A stretch of 64,000 nt of DNA from Virgibacillus indicus (GCF_002266285.1 NZ_NPMS01000009.1:1-64000); one strand, 5' to 3'; numbered from the stretch's first letter, positions 33,877 to 42,958 are shown. The notes: generated from the sequence alone by a model not told the origin. A program made the numbers and translations.

Positions 33877-34635
33877 TCATATTTTGAATGTTTTTAATAT
33901 TACCTTGCTTGCTGAACGGCTGACTGGAATTTTTGATCTGTGCTCGTCTTTAAGCGTCACATTGCTTGTCCCATTAAACCATGGTGTAATTTCCAGCACA
34001 TGATTTAAGTTAACTAAATAGCTTCGGTGGGTACGGAAGAAAGAATGCCCTGACAGCTTATCCTCAAGCTCCTGCAACGTCATTCGGCTCATCAGCATGT
34101 AATCCTCCGTATGAATTTCCAGCATCCTTTTATTCGGAACAGCATAATAAATGGAATCAGGAGACAAAACTACCAGCCGCTCCCCATCATCCACGAGCAG
34201 CTTGGATGCCGCCTGCTGTTCTTTATCTGGTTTATCAGCCTGCTCGGTATCACTTTCAGCTTGCTGAATATGTTTGCGGATTCGGGTCATTGCCTTTTGA
34301 AAACGGATTTCATCATATGGCTTTAGTAAATAATCAACTGCCTCAATTTCAAATGCATCCAGTGCATACTCATCATAAGCTGTGGTGAAAACAAACATTG
34401 GTGCCCCGCCTTCAGATTGCTCAACAATATAATTTGCAGCTTCAATCCCTGTTAGACCGGGCATCTCTACATCAAGAAAAATAAGATCCGGCTGATGCTC
34501 AGAATATAATTCAATTAATTGTTCTCCAGTTTCAGCATGCGGAGACAGCACAACATCTTTTTCCTCCTTAAGCAGGTACAGCAGCTCTTTTCTCGCCATT
34601 AATTCATCCTCCGCAATCATTGCGCGAATTTTCAT
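33877..34635 (-). CDS. LytTR-family response regulator
   Basis: 252 residues: a receiver domain (1-120) with phospho-acceptor Asp55 in LIFLDVEMPG and Lys in YLLKPYDE, a Gln/Asp/Lys-rich linker, then a LytTR DNA-binding domain (about 145-252; FFRTHRSYLVNLNHV). It overlaps the kinase gene by four bases. It probably activates the adjacent symporter operon through the ACCGTT repeats. Confidence 0.9.
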   Translation of the reverse strand: MKIRAMIAEDELMARKELLYLLKEEKDVVLSPHAETGEQLIELYSEHQPDLIFLDVEMPGLTGIEAANYIVEQSEGGAPMFVFTTAYDEYALDAFEIEAVDYLLKPYDEIRFQKAMTRIRKHIQQAESDTEQADKPDKEQQAASKLLVDDGERLVVLSPDSIYYAVPNKRMLEIHTEDYMLMSRMTLQELEDKLSGHSFFRTHRSYLVNLNHVLEITPWFNGTSNVTLKDEHRSKIPVSRSASKVILKTFKI

Positions 34636-36398
34636 GTTACCACCTGCCTTTCCATTTGAATACGTTCAGGAATTGTGAAAAACACTTCACTGCCCTCATC
34701 AGGCAAATTGCGAATCGTCAGCCTCGCTGGTTCCCCGAGTAGGCTAATCAGCCGCTTATTGACATTATATATTCCGGTACCGCCATTTTTAATTCCTGCT
34801 AAAGGCTGATGACTTACCAGATCCAAAATCGAATCCGGAAATCCGCGGCCGTTATCACGAACTGAAATTTGGATTTCCTCCTTCATCCTTTCTATCACGA
34901 TTTCCACCCTGCCATTATCCGTTACATTCTTCAGCCCATGCTGAATACAATTTTCAACCAATGGCTGAATGGTTGATGGTGGAATATAAATATCTTCAAC
35001 ATCATCCGGCCGGCTAAAATCAATTTGCAATCGACCGGAAAACCGTGCCTGGATAATTGAAGCGTATGACTCTACATGCTCACATTCTTTCTCAAGCTCA
35101 ACCAGTGATCTTGAAACGAGCCGCAGATTAAACCGCATATAGCTTGCCAATTGGAGCGTTATACGTCTCGCTGTTTTCGGGTTTTCCCGAAATAAGGATG
35201 CAATCAGCTGAAGTGTATTAAAAAGAAAGTGCGGATTAATCTGTGCTTGAAGATTTCTCAGTTCCGCATCACGTATATGTGTTTTCAGTTTTTCCGCTGT
35301 CACAACATTCAGCTGATTAGAGATAAATTGACCCAGCCCTTCAGCCATCATTAGCTCTACAAGTGAAATATGCTGGGCCCTGCGGAAATAAAATGTAATC
35401 AGACCGGAAAAATCATTTACTTCGGCGATTGGAATCATAATAGCAGCTTCCAATCGGCAATTTTCATGATTACAACCGAGTTCTGCCTTGTTATAGGCCA
35501 CTTTCATTTTATTTGTTTGTATTGCCTCAAGAGAAAGTGGTCTAGTAATAAGATCACCCGGCTGATGATGCTCTTCTTCCAGCCCTTTATGTGCCAGAAC
35601 CTCCTGATGATTTGTAACGGAAACCGCTGCAAGCTCCAGCCGGTCGTAAAATAAATTTGCAATCCCCTTTGCCATATCAACCGGAGAGTCCTTTTTCAAA
35701 TACGGGATTGCTTCTTCTGCAATCGTCAGTGCCTGTCTCGTGGCCAAAGCTGCTTCATTTTCCTGTTCACGCAATACAATCCCAATCATTGCAGTAAAAA
35801 TAGCGATTGCAATACTATTGGATAACACAAGCGGCAACCCAATTGTGTCAACAATCGCTACCATATTCACTGAATCCGTATAGATGATCAGCAGCAATTG
35901 CATTTGTAAAACAGGGGGAAACACCCCAATAAATAATGCCTTAAAAGGTGAAATAACCCGCTCATTTGAAAAAAAACGTGCTGTCATCCCTGCTAATAGC
36001 CCTGTCAATGGATTAACCAGACCATTAGCAACCCAGCCAATCCCTCCAAGAAACAACAGATGCCCACCAGCAATGAGTCCTGCACCTAAGCCTACTATTG
36101 GTCCGCCAAGCAAACCTGCAATAACGATTGCAACAAGGCTTGAACTGACGATCATTTGATCAGCCTCAACAGGATAAATAACAAAATCACGCAAAATTTC
36201 CGATTCTCCAGTGATAACAATGCCATTGACTGTACTTGCAATCGCAAATATCCCAAAGACCAATGCATGGACAAGCGACATTTTTAAACTGAACTCCCGA
36301 TACAGCAAGGTCTTAAAGCCAGGTGTCCGGGTCATCACAAAGGCAATAACGAGCAGCAAACCTAATCGCTCAAACAGAATGATTGTTAAGTCCTTCAC
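34632..36398 (-). CDS. LytS-type sensor histidine kinase
   Basis: 588 residues: a 5TM-LYT membrane sensor (about 1-210), a GAF-like domain (about 225-360) with a CNHENCRLEAA segment, the phosphorylation region QAQINPHFLFNTLQ (His390), and a HATPase domain with Asn483 (VENCIQHG) and DNGRGF (515-520). Relatives (LytS, BtsS) sense pyruvate or similar small acids. Encoded between a symporter and its response regulator with four-base overlaps on both sides. Confidence 0.9.
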   Translation of the reverse strand: MKDLTIILFERLGLLLVIAFVMTRTPGFKTLLYREFSLKMSLVHALVFGIFAIASTVNGIVITGESEILRDFVIYPVEADQMIVSSSLVAIVIAGLLGGPIVGLGAGLIAGGHLLFLGGIGWVANGLVNPLTGLLAGMTARFFSNERVISPFKALFIGVFPPVLQMQLLLIIYTDSVNMVAIVDTIGLPLVLSNSIAIAIFTAMIGIVLREQENEAALATRQALTIAEEAIPYLKKDSPVDMAKGIANLFYDRLELAAVSVTNHQEVLAHKGLEEEHHQPGDLITRPLSLEAIQTNKMKVAYNKAELGCNHENCRLEAAIMIPIAEVNDFSGLITFYFRRAQHISLVELMMAEGLGQFISNQLNVVTAEKLKTHIRDAELRNLQAQINPHFLFNTLQLIASLFRENPKTARRITLQLASYMRFNLRLVSRSLVELEKECEHVESYASIIQARFSGRLQIDFSRPDDVEDIYIPPSTIQPLVENCIQHGLKNVTDNGRVEIVIERMKEEIQISVRDNGRGFPDSILDLVSHQPLAGIKNGGTGIYNVNKRLISLLGEPARLTIRNLPDEGSEVFFTIPERIQMERQVVT

Positions 36399-37939
36399 GC
36401 GCTATCTCCCCTTGACTCAATTCCAGTCTGTGATTTTTTGAAGAACCTTCTGAATTCCGCTTCCGTCTGTGATTGCTTTGGAGAAAAAACAGTGCCGAGA
36501 TATGCACCCAAAAAGCCAATAGGAATGGCAATAATTCCTGGATTATGCAAGGAAATAACTGCCTCCCTGGCAATCCATCCTCCGTCCGGATTCATAATAT
36601 GCGGTCCCAAAACTACAAGTATCAGTGATGCTGCAAGCCCACTGGCCATCCCCGAAATTGCACCAATCTGATTAAACCTCCTCCAATAAATCGTAAGGAG
36701 CAGAACAGGAAAATTACTTGCTGCTGCTACAATAAATGTCATGGATACAAGGAACGTAACATTGATCGTTTCCAGCCTTAGTGCAAACAGTGTTGAAATG
36801 AGGCCAATCCCTAAGGCTGTCCAGCGTGCCGCTCTTAATTGCTCTTTTTCCGTTGACTTTCCCTTTTTTATAATATGATGGTAAATATCATGAGAAAAGG
36901 CAGTTGTAGCTGAAATAACAAGGCCTGCGACTACTGCAACAATAGTTGTAAAAGCAATGGCTGAAATAAATGCCAAGAGGAAATCTCCTCCTACCTCTTT
37001 CGCCAGCAAAGGAGCGGCCAGATTGCCAGTCGGATCTGCTTCAATCATCGTGTGATAACCTAACAGCGCAACCGTTCCAAGTCCCAGAATAAGTGTCATC
37101 AAATAAAAAAGGCCAATAATCCATGTGGAACTAATTAAGGAACGACGGACTTCCAATGTATTGCGAACTGTGAACAGCCGGATTAAAATATGCGGCAAAC
37201 CTGCTGTACCAAATATTAAAGCAAGCTGCAATGAGAGAAATTCAACCGGATTTTCGAATAGATGACCTGGAAGGAAAAATTCACCGCCTAAAGGTGTCCC
37301 CTCTTTTACCCGCTCAATCAAATCAGCAGTATTCCAGTTGAAATTCGAAAAAACAATAAGCGAGAGCATAAACGTTCCTGACATGAGTACAACCGTTTTA
37401 ACAATCTGTACCCATGAAGTGGCAACCATTCCGCCAAAAACAACGTATATCGTCATTAACCCGCCAATGATAACAACAGAAATGGAATAATCAATATCCA
37501 GTAATAAACGCAGCAGAAAACCAGATGCCACGAGCTGTGGAATCATATACAAAATAGAAATCGTGAAAGCACCGATTGCCATCAGCCATCGCATATTGTC
37601 ACCCGGAAAACGGGAACAGATTACATCCCCAAGTGAATAGGTGCCAAGGCGATGTACAGGTTCAGCAATCAGAAATAAGACAATTAAATAGGAAACTAAA
37701 AACCCAATAGAGTATAGAAATCCATCATAGCCATTGATGGCAATTGTCCCAACAATCCCAAGAAATGACGCTGCACTGATAAAATCACCAGCAATCGCCA
37801 TCCCATTCTGAAAGCCTGTTAAACTGCCTGCAGCGGTATAGAATCGATTCGTTGTTTTACTGCGTTTTGCTGCCCAGTACGTGATAATCAGTGTACAAAC
37901 AATAATACAAATAAAAAATAGAAAGTATGTAAGGTTCAA
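36395..37939 (-). CDS. Sodium:solute symporter, ActP type, second copy
   Basis: 514 residues with about 13 helices, clearly paralogous to the symporter at 31776 (GMAIAGDFISAASFLGIVG; RLGTYSLGDVICSRF). TTG 37937-37939 follows GGAGGAG. It forms one operon with DUF485 copy 2 upstream and the LytS/LytTR genes downstream, all with overlapping ends. Being cotranscribed with the sensor, it might import or help sense the inducing acid. Confidence 0.85.
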   Translation of the reverse strand: MNLTYFLFFICIIVCTLIITYWAAKRSKTTNRFYTAAGSLTGFQNGMAIAGDFISAASFLGIVGTIAINGYDGFLYSIGFLVSYLIVLFLIAEPVHRLGTYSLGDVICSRFPGDNMRWLMAIGAFTISILYMIPQLVASGFLLRLLLDIDYSISVVIIGGLMTIYVVFGGMVATSWVQIVKTVVLMSGTFMLSLIVFSNFNWNTADLIERVKEGTPLGGEFFLPGHLFENPVEFLSLQLALIFGTAGLPHILIRLFTVRNTLEVRRSLISSTWIIGLFYLMTLILGLGTVALLGYHTMIEADPTGNLAAPLLAKEVGGDFLLAFISAIAFTTIVAVVAGLVISATTAFSHDIYHHIIKKGKSTEKEQLRAARWTALGIGLISTLFALRLETINVTFLVSMTFIVAAASNFPVLLLTIYWRRFNQIGAISGMASGLAASLILVVLGPHIMNPDGGWIAREAVISLHNPGIIAIPIGFLGAYLGTVFSPKQSQTEAEFRRFFKKSQTGIESRGDSA

Positions 37940-38211
37940 CTCAACTCCTCCTGTTTGATTTCTTCCACCAACCGGTCAAAGCGTTTTGACTTTATATGAT
38001 AGGCCCAGACCATAATCCATGTCATAGGCAATTGCAGGAAGGCATACAGCCAGCCCCAGGTTATACCAGCAACAAAGCTTGTACCATTCATAGCTTCGGG
38101 TAAGAAAATCAGGGACAATGGGAGCATAAAATAAAAGACAAGCAGGAAAATCAAAGCAGGAATCAGAAACCGCTTCTTCTCCTGCATAAGTTTTTGAAAC
38201 TTATCATCCAT
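37936..38211 (-). CDS. DUF485 membrane protein, symporter partner 2
   Basis: 91 residues with the same two-helix plan as the copy at 33311 (KKRFLIPALIFLLVFYFMLP and WGWLYAFLQLPMTWIMVW) but without its acidic N-terminal extension. First gene of the four-gene symporter/LytS/LytTR operon, preceded by GGGGGA. Confidence 0.85.
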   Translation of the reverse strand: MDDKFQKLMQEKKRFLIPALIFLLVFYFMLPLSLIFLPEAMNGTSFVAGITWGWLYAFLQLPMTWIMVWAYHIKSKRFDRLVEEIKQEELS

Positions 38212-38281
38212 CTCGATTCCCCCAAAATGAATTCTTTTTCTATATGAGGATACATAAAAGTCTGTAAATTCGTTTTATTCT

Positions 38282-38310
38282 AATATAGATGAATGTTGAG
38301 TGGTTGTAAA
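38282..38310 (-). promoter_or_regulatory. Promoter of the DUF485-symporter-LytST operon
   Basis: TTTACA (38305-38310) and TATATT (38282-38287) with a 17-bp spacer. Unlike the neighbouring symporter promoter it has a fair -35 and no ACCGTT repeats at 21-bp spacing, so it may be basal. Confidence 0.5.
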
Positions 38311-38555
38311 GAGGAAACATGGGGACGGTTCTCATACTTCTTTTGATACGGATGACAACCTGCAGCAGTACAAATATTTATATTCCCCCCTTCATTCAGA
38401 TTTGCCCCCATCTGTTTTCCAATCCTATTACAACTGAAGTCAGTGGACGATTCTCAACTTTCCTGCAATAAAATACAACTGCTGGAAAGTGTTTCAAACA
38501 AAATGATAATGGGGAAATTAATAGAAACATTCTTTCGAAAGCAGGTGGCACTATT

Positions 38556-39848
38556 TTGAGTAAACTATATGATTTTATCGGAATTGGAATTGGTCCATAT
38601 AATTTAAGCCTTGCAGCATTAACAGAGGACATGCATGACATTGACTGCATATTTTTCGATGAATCTTCCAGAATGCAATGGCATCCTGGAATGCTGATAG
38701 AAGGAACTGATTTGCAGGTTCCCTTTCTCGCAGATCTTGTGACGTTTGCGGATCCGACAAGCCGTTTTAGCTTTTTAAACTACCTGAAGCAGCATAATCG
38801 GCTGTACAAGTTTTTCTTTTTCCATACTATGGAAGTGCCAAGGCAAGAGTATAGCGATTATTTGAAATGGGCAGCAAATCAGATAAGCGGTCTTTATTTC
38901 GGAAAGAAAGTTGTTGATGTAATCGATCAGGATGATCATTATGAAATAGTTACACAGGATTCGGAAACTGGAACCAGGGAAAGTTGTCTTGCAAACCATA
39001 TTGTGATGGCCACAGGCAGTGAACCTTTAATTTTAGAAAATATGCAAGGTTTTCCTGACAAAGATGTGATACATACGAGTCAGTATTTGTATGAAAAAGA
39101 AGCGCTTATGGAATCAGATCACATTACGGTTGTCGGCTCGGGACAGAGTGCAGCTGAAGTATTCTATGATTTATTGGAAGAACGGGAGGACAAAGAATTC
39201 CAGTTAACCTGGCTGACACGCTCAAAAGGGATTTTCCAGCTTGAAGCAGCGAAGCTCGGTCAGGAATTTTTCTCTCCCGACTACGTGGATTACTTTCACA
39301 AGCTTCCATTAAACAAACGCAAAGAAGCACTGGATACGCTGGAGCCTTTGCGCAATGGCGTCGCTCACCAAACATTGAATGGTATTTACGAAATGCTTTA
39401 TCATTATTCCATCGGCGGTGAAAATCCGAAAGTAAACATTCAGCTGATGACAGAGGTGCAGGACATTCAAGAGGTAAATGATCAGTATATTCTAAACTGT
39501 CATCAATGGCAGACAGAAAATGATTTTCAGCATAAAACAGAAAAAGTCATACTGGCAACAGGGTATAAACCAAATATTCCAGACTGGTTCATTGAAAGAT
39601 TTAAGGAGAAGGTAGTCTGGGAGGATGATATGATGTTCGAAATATCTAGGAATTATGAGCTTAAATTTAAAAAGTACCGGAAGCATCGCTTTTATGCGGT
39701 CACCAATTTGGAGCACTCCCATGGTACCGCAGCAACCAATCTGGTCTTAGCTGTTCAGCGGAACATGGAAATTATTAATCATATGACTGGTGAAGCCCGG
39801 TTTGATTTGGATGGTGTTTCTGTTTTTCAGCAGTTTAATCAGCTATAG
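38556..39848 (+). CDS. Lysine/ornithine N-monooxygenase (IucD/SidA family)
   Basis: 430 residues: FAD motif GIGIGPYNLSLAAL, substrate-loop LQVPFLADLVTFADPTSRF, NADPH motif VVGSGQSAAEVFYDLL, and the ATGYKP motif. Family members hydroxylate the side-chain amine of lysine or ornithine for hydroxamate siderophores. TTG 38556 has AGGTGG upstream. No siderophore synthetase lies nearby, so it works alone or with distant genes. Monocistronic, with its own terminator. Confidence 0.85.
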   Translation: MSKLYDFIGIGIGPYNLSLAALTEDMHDIDCIFFDESSRMQWHPGMLIEGTDLQVPFLADLVTFADPTSRFSFLNYLKQHNRLYKFFFFHTMEVPRQEYSDYLKWAANQISGLYFGKKVVDVIDQDDHYEIVTQDSETGTRESCLANHIVMATGSEPLILENMQGFPDKDVIHTSQYLYEKEALMESDHITVVGSGQSAAEVFYDLLEEREDKEFQLTWLTRSKGIFQLEAAKLGQEFFSPDYVDYFHKLPLNKRKEALDTLEPLRNGVAHQTLNGIYEMLYHYSIGGENPKVNIQLMTEVQDIQEVNDQYILNCHQWQTENDFQHKTEKVILATGYKPNIPDWFIERFKEKVVWEDDMMFEISRNYELKFKKYRKHRFYAVTNLEHSHGTAATNLVLAVQRNMEIINHMTGEARFDLDGVSVFQQFNQL

Positions 39849-39862
39849 GAAAATACATGAAT

Positions 39863-39894
39863 AAGACCTGCCTTTTTGATGAGACAGGTCTTTT
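39863..39894 (+). terminator. Terminator of the monooxygenase gene
   Basis: AAGACCTG pairs with CAGGTCTT across a 14-nt loop, followed by Ts. Confidence 0.85.
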
Positions 39895-39909
39895 AACGCT
39901 TCATCTATC

Positions 39910-40035
39910 CTATTTATTTTCATTCTTTCCAGCTTCATCAGCCAGCTCCTCAAATGACTTCACTTTACCATGAGGATTTTTGGCATTTTTGCGGGCTCTC
40001 CACTGTCGCTCTTTCTGTCCTTTTGACCGAGTCAT
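39910..40035 (-). CDS. Small basic protein, 41 aa
   Basis: MTRSKGQKERQWRARKNAKN, then PHGKVKSFEELADEAG. GGAG lies 8 nt before the ATG. Very basic N-terminus and acidic tail, like many tiny Bacillaceae proteins (perhaps a DUF6254-type protein, from memory). It follows another small gene by 35 bp on the same strand. Probably spore- or stationary-phase related, by inference only. Confidence 0.6.
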   Translation of the reverse strand: MTRSKGQKERQWRARKNAKNPHGKVKSFEELADEAGKNENK

Positions 40036-40070
40036 CCATATTACTCCTTTATATTATATTGATTTTAATT

Positions 40071-40235
40071 CTACAGATCCCAATTGTCAGCCCTTCTCTG
40101 TTTCGCTTTTTCCTTCTGTTTCTTATTGGCATTTGCACTGCCAATTTCCTTTGAAAACTCAGAATCCTGTTTACTGGAATCAAATCCATGCTTATTTTTC
40201 TGCTGTGGATCATTCTTCTTTGTTCTTTTTGTCAT
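40071..40235 (-). CDS. Small Lys/Gln-rich protein, 54 aa, SASP-like
   Basis: AGGAGGGG precedes the ATG. The sequence is hydrophilic: KNKHGFDSSKQDSEFSKEIG, then a Lys/Gln/Arg run. The composition and the EFSKEIGSANA segment loosely recall gamma-type small acid-soluble spore proteins, without a firm match. First of two small genes in a likely operon. Confidence 0.6.
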   Translation of the reverse strand: MTKRTKKNDPQQKNKHGFDSSKQDSEFSKEIGSANANKKQKEKAKQRRADNWDL

Positions 40236-40321
40236 GATGCCCCTCCTTTTTCCTTATTATTCGGAATGAAATTTGAAATATGCGCAAAACTTCCAACGAC
40301 ATTTTTCTTTCAAAAAGTATA

Positions 40322-40360
40322 GTTTAGCGTTAAACTAAATACGATAGTTTAATGCTAAAC
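40322..40360. promoter_or_regulatory. Tandem MarR-type operators
   Basis: GTTTAGCGTTAAAC (40322-40335) and GTTTAATGCTAAAC (40347-40360) are palindromes 25 bp apart centre to centre. The second, reverse-complemented, matches the first at 13 of 14 bases. They sit just upstream of the SDR-MarR-SDR operon, whose MarR product is the obvious ligand. Confidence 0.75.
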
Positions 40361-40383
40361 CATTTTTAAAGGAGATGAAGCCA

Positions 40384-41139
40384 GTGGCTAAATTAAAGAA
40401 TAAAGTAGTCATTATTACTGGCGGTGCCGGTGGAATTGGCAGCGGCATGGCTAAAGCAATGGTTAAAGAAGGTGCAATTGTTGCTATTGTTGATGTGAAT
40501 GAAGATACAGGGAAAGCAATGGAAGAGAAACTGCATGCTATTTCTCCAAAATCAATGTTCCTTCAAGCTGATTTAATGGATCGGGAAAACCTTGGACAGA
40601 TCATTACAACAGTGGTTGAGAAATACGGAAAACTAGATGTGTTGGTAAATAATGCACATGCCTCCAGGCAAGTAACAATCGCAGAAACTACACAAGCTGA
40701 TTTAGACTTATCTTTTGACACTGGGTTTTATCCAACCTTCTATTTAATGCAAGCCGCACTTCCCTTTTTAAAAGAATCAAAAGGAAACGTAATTAATTTT
40801 GCATCCGGCGCAGGCTTGAATGGTCATGAAACACAAGCTGCATATGCTGCTGCAAAAGAAGCTATTCGCGGCATCTCCCGTGTTGCTGCCAATGAATGGG
40901 GCAGATTTGGCATTAATGTTAATATTATCAGCCCAATTGCAAATTCACCTGGTGTGGAGGCATGGGCAAAAGCACAGCCTGAATATTATGAGGCTGTTAA
41001 GAACAAAATTCCAATGGGACGTTTTGGTGATGTTGAAAAGGATATCGGCCGGGTTGCAGTATTCCTTGCATCTGAGGATTCAAACTATATTACAGGACAG
41101 ACAATTATGGTTGATGGCGGCTCAATTATGCTTCATTAA
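40384..41139 (+). CDS. Short-chain dehydrogenase/reductase
   Basis: About 251 residues. Classical SDR marks: TGGAGGIGSGMAKA (NAD(P) loop), DVLVNNAH, catalytic Ser in FASGAG and YAAAKEA (Tyr/Lys). The Asp after the second strand (VDVNED) suggests NAD. GTG 40384 follows AAAGGAG by 9 nt; the ATG three codons earlier overlaps that site. First gene of an operon with MarR and a second SDR. Confidence 0.85.
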   Translation: MAKLKNKVVIITGGAGGIGSGMAKAMVKEGAIVAIVDVNEDTGKAMEEKLHAISPKSMFLQADLMDRENLGQIITTVVEKYGKLDVLVNNAHASRQVTIAETTQADLDLSFDTGFYPTFYLMQAALPFLKESKGNVINFASGAGLNGHETQAAYAAAKEAIRGISRVAANEWGRFGINVNIISPIANSPGVEAWAKAQPEYYEAVKNKIPMGRFGDVEKDIGRVAVFLASEDSNYITGQTIMVDGGSIMLH

Positions 41140-41159
41140 TTCTTATTGGAGAGGATTTT

Positions 41160-41594
41160 TTGCGGAATACAAATATTTTTAAACTTATTCATGCAATCGA
41201 GCAAATGAATAATGAAAACATTATTAGATTCACCAAGGCATTTCATTATCCGCTCGGAATTTCGCCGATTCTTGTATTGGCAGAATTAAGATGGCAAGGC
41301 GCTAAAAAGCAGGTCGAATTAGCTGAAACACTTGGCTATACAAAGGGAGCAATCACTAATATTGCGACAAAACTTACGAATTTAGGCCTTGCCGAGCGAT
41401 TACATGATGAAAATGATCGCAGGACAGGCAAGTTAAAAATTACTCCTGCCGGTGAAGAGGCGTTGACAGATGCCCAGACAATTGGACAGGAAATATTTAT
41501 GGAGCATTTTGAGGTTCTTACAGAAAAAGAGATCCAAAACTATTTGACAATCCAGCAGAAATTAATAAAAGGCATCCAGGATAGAAAGGGATAA
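41160..41594 (+). CDS. MarR-family transcriptional regulator
   Basis: 144 residues with a winged helix (AKKQVELAETLGYTKGAITN recognition region) and the wing DENDRRTGKLKITPAG. TTG 41160 has GGAGAGG upstream. It lies between two SDR genes and should repress them through the palindromes at 40322-40360 until an unknown phenolic or other ligand binds. Confidence 0.85.
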   Translation: MRNTNIFKLIHAIEQMNNENIIRFTKAFHYPLGISPILVLAELRWQGAKKQVELAETLGYTKGAITNIATKLTNLGLAERLHDENDRRTGKLKITPAGEEALTDAQTIGQEIFMEHFEVLTEKEIQNYLTIQQKLIKGIQDRKG

Positions 41595-41615
41595 AAAATA
41601 CGAGGAGGAATTTAA

Positions 41616-42350
41616 ATGAAAAGATTAAACGGTAAAGTTGCAATTATTACAGGGGCAGCACGTGGAATGGGAGCTTCCCATGCTCGCTTATTCGTTAAGG
41701 AAGGGGCCAAAGTAATCATTGCAGATATTCTTGAACAGGATGGACAAGCATTAGCAGAGGAACTTGGAGAAAATGCAAAATTCATCAAGCTTGATGTAAC
41801 AAAAGCTGAAAACTGGGAGGAAGCAGTTACCGCAGCCGAAGAGGCATTTGGTCCAGTTAATGTATTAGTCAACAATGCTGGCATCAGTATGAATAAGTCC
41901 ATTGAAGAAACAACGGAAGAAGAATATAGAAAAATCATTGACATTAACCAGGTATCTGTATTTCTTGGCGTAAAGGCTGTTATACCTTCGATGAAAAATA
42001 GTGATGGTGGTTCGATCGTAAATATTTCATCCATCAACGGCCTTGTTGGCGGCGCCATCGGATACACCGATTCCAAATTCGCAGTCAGAGGTATGACAAA
42101 AGCAGCTGCCCTTGGCTTAGCGCATTATGGAATCCGTGCTAATTCTGTTCACCCAGGTGTAATTGAAACCCCTATGATTGCACAAGAAGATTCAAAAGAT
42201 GCAATTCAGGAATTTGCAAAATACATCCCAAATAAACGTGTTGCCAAGCCTGAAGAAGTTTCAAATCTTGTTTTATATCTTGCATCAGACGAATCCAGTT
42301 ATAGTACTGGTGCTGAGTTTGTGGTTGATGGCGGGCTGACTGCACAGTAA
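41616..42350 (+). CDS. Short-chain dehydrogenase (hydroxysteroid-dehydrogenase-like)
   Basis: 244 residues: TGAARGMGASHARLF, LDVTKAENW, NNAGIS, IVNISSINGLVG with catalytic Ser, and YTDSKFA (Tyr/Lys). The VHPGVIETPMI loop resembles 3-alpha/20-beta hydroxysteroid dehydrogenases, but true substrates in bacilli are usually unknown. Third gene of the MarR operon; GGAGG precedes the ATG. Confidence 0.85.
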   Translation: MKRLNGKVAIITGAARGMGASHARLFVKEGAKVIIADILEQDGQALAEELGENAKFIKLDVTKAENWEEAVTAAEEAFGPVNVLVNNAGISMNKSIEETTEEEYRKIIDINQVSVFLGVKAVIPSMKNSDGGSIVNISSINGLVGGAIGYTDSKFAVRGMTKAAALGLAHYGIRANSVHPGVIETPMIAQEDSKDAIQEFAKYIPNKRVAKPEEVSNLVLYLASDESSYSTGAEFVVDGGLTAQ

Positions 42351-42360
42351 CTAATTAAGA

Positions 42361-42409
42361 GTGCTGCCCCTCTAACATGTTCAGTGTTTTAAGGGGCGTG
42401 CACTTTTCT
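42361..42409 (+). terminator. Terminator of the SDR-MarR-SDR operon
   Basis: GTGCTGCCCCT pairs with AGGGGCGTGCAC over a 20-nt loop and is followed by TTTTCTTTT. Confidence 0.8.
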
Positions 42410-42574
42410 TTTGTAACTTCATAAAGCATTAATATACCCAGAAATTATTTAAATAAAAACGTTTAGATGGATTATCCAAGAAATATATGCTAAAGATAAA
42501 AATAGGCAAAATTTAATTTGCTTTTCAACAATTGTAGAGGAAAATTGAAGGTTCCAAAATCTGGAGGCTGAAAA

Positions 42575-42919
42575 ATGCTAGAAACTGTCGCACTAAATGC
42601 TTTAAAAGCTTTAACAGAAAAGAAAACCAAGAAAAAAGTATTTATCAAAATAATCTGGAATGACAATGAAAAAATAACACTGTTCATTACGCCAAATATG
42701 AAAATCAACTCCTTTATCTATGATGAAAAAGAAGGATATTTATTTTATGATCATGAGGGAAAACCCGTTGAGAAGACCATCCCATGCATTCTGCCAGAAG
42801 AGGAATTAGAAAATGGACAGGTTAAATTGGAAGGGTTCAAAACCGGAAAATTATTAGTTAACAATGAACGTTTAGCAAAGGATGATCTAGTTTTTTTAAG
42901 CGATTATCATTTGCAGTAA
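42575..42919 (+). CDS. Hypothetical protein, 114 aa
   Basis: A short, charged, probably beta-rich protein (KVFIKIIWNDNEKITLF, GYLFYDHEGKPVEK). No signal peptide or known motif. The candidate ribosome site, GGAGG, lies about 8 nt before the ATG. Unknown function. Confidence 0.6.
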   Translation: MLETVALNALKALTEKKTKKKVFIKIIWNDNEKITLFITPNMKINSFIYDEKEGYLFYDHEGKPVEKTIPCILPEEELENGQVKLEGFKTGKLLVNNERLAKDDLVFLSDYHLQ

Positions 42920-42933
42920 AATGCTAAAAAAAT

Positions 42934-42958
42934 AAAGCCCTTCTATATAGAAGAGCTT
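42934..42958. terminator. Terminator between convergent genes
   Basis: AAAGCCCTTCT pairs with AGAAGAGCTT around ATAT. A run of Ts follows on the minus strand, where it ends the glycosyltransferase gene, whose stop codon overlaps it. Confidence 0.8.

Noticed and set aside
38299..38353. LytTR boxes before the DUF485-symporter-LytST operon
   Set aside because: GTGGTT, ACGGTT and ACGGAT occur, but at 25- and 23-bp spacing rather than 21, so the site is not supported.
38482..38510. Fur-box-like sequence before the N-hydroxylase gene (ATGATAATGGGGAAATTA)
   Set aside because: Only the left half resembles the Fur consensus; the right half does not, so I did not annotate it.
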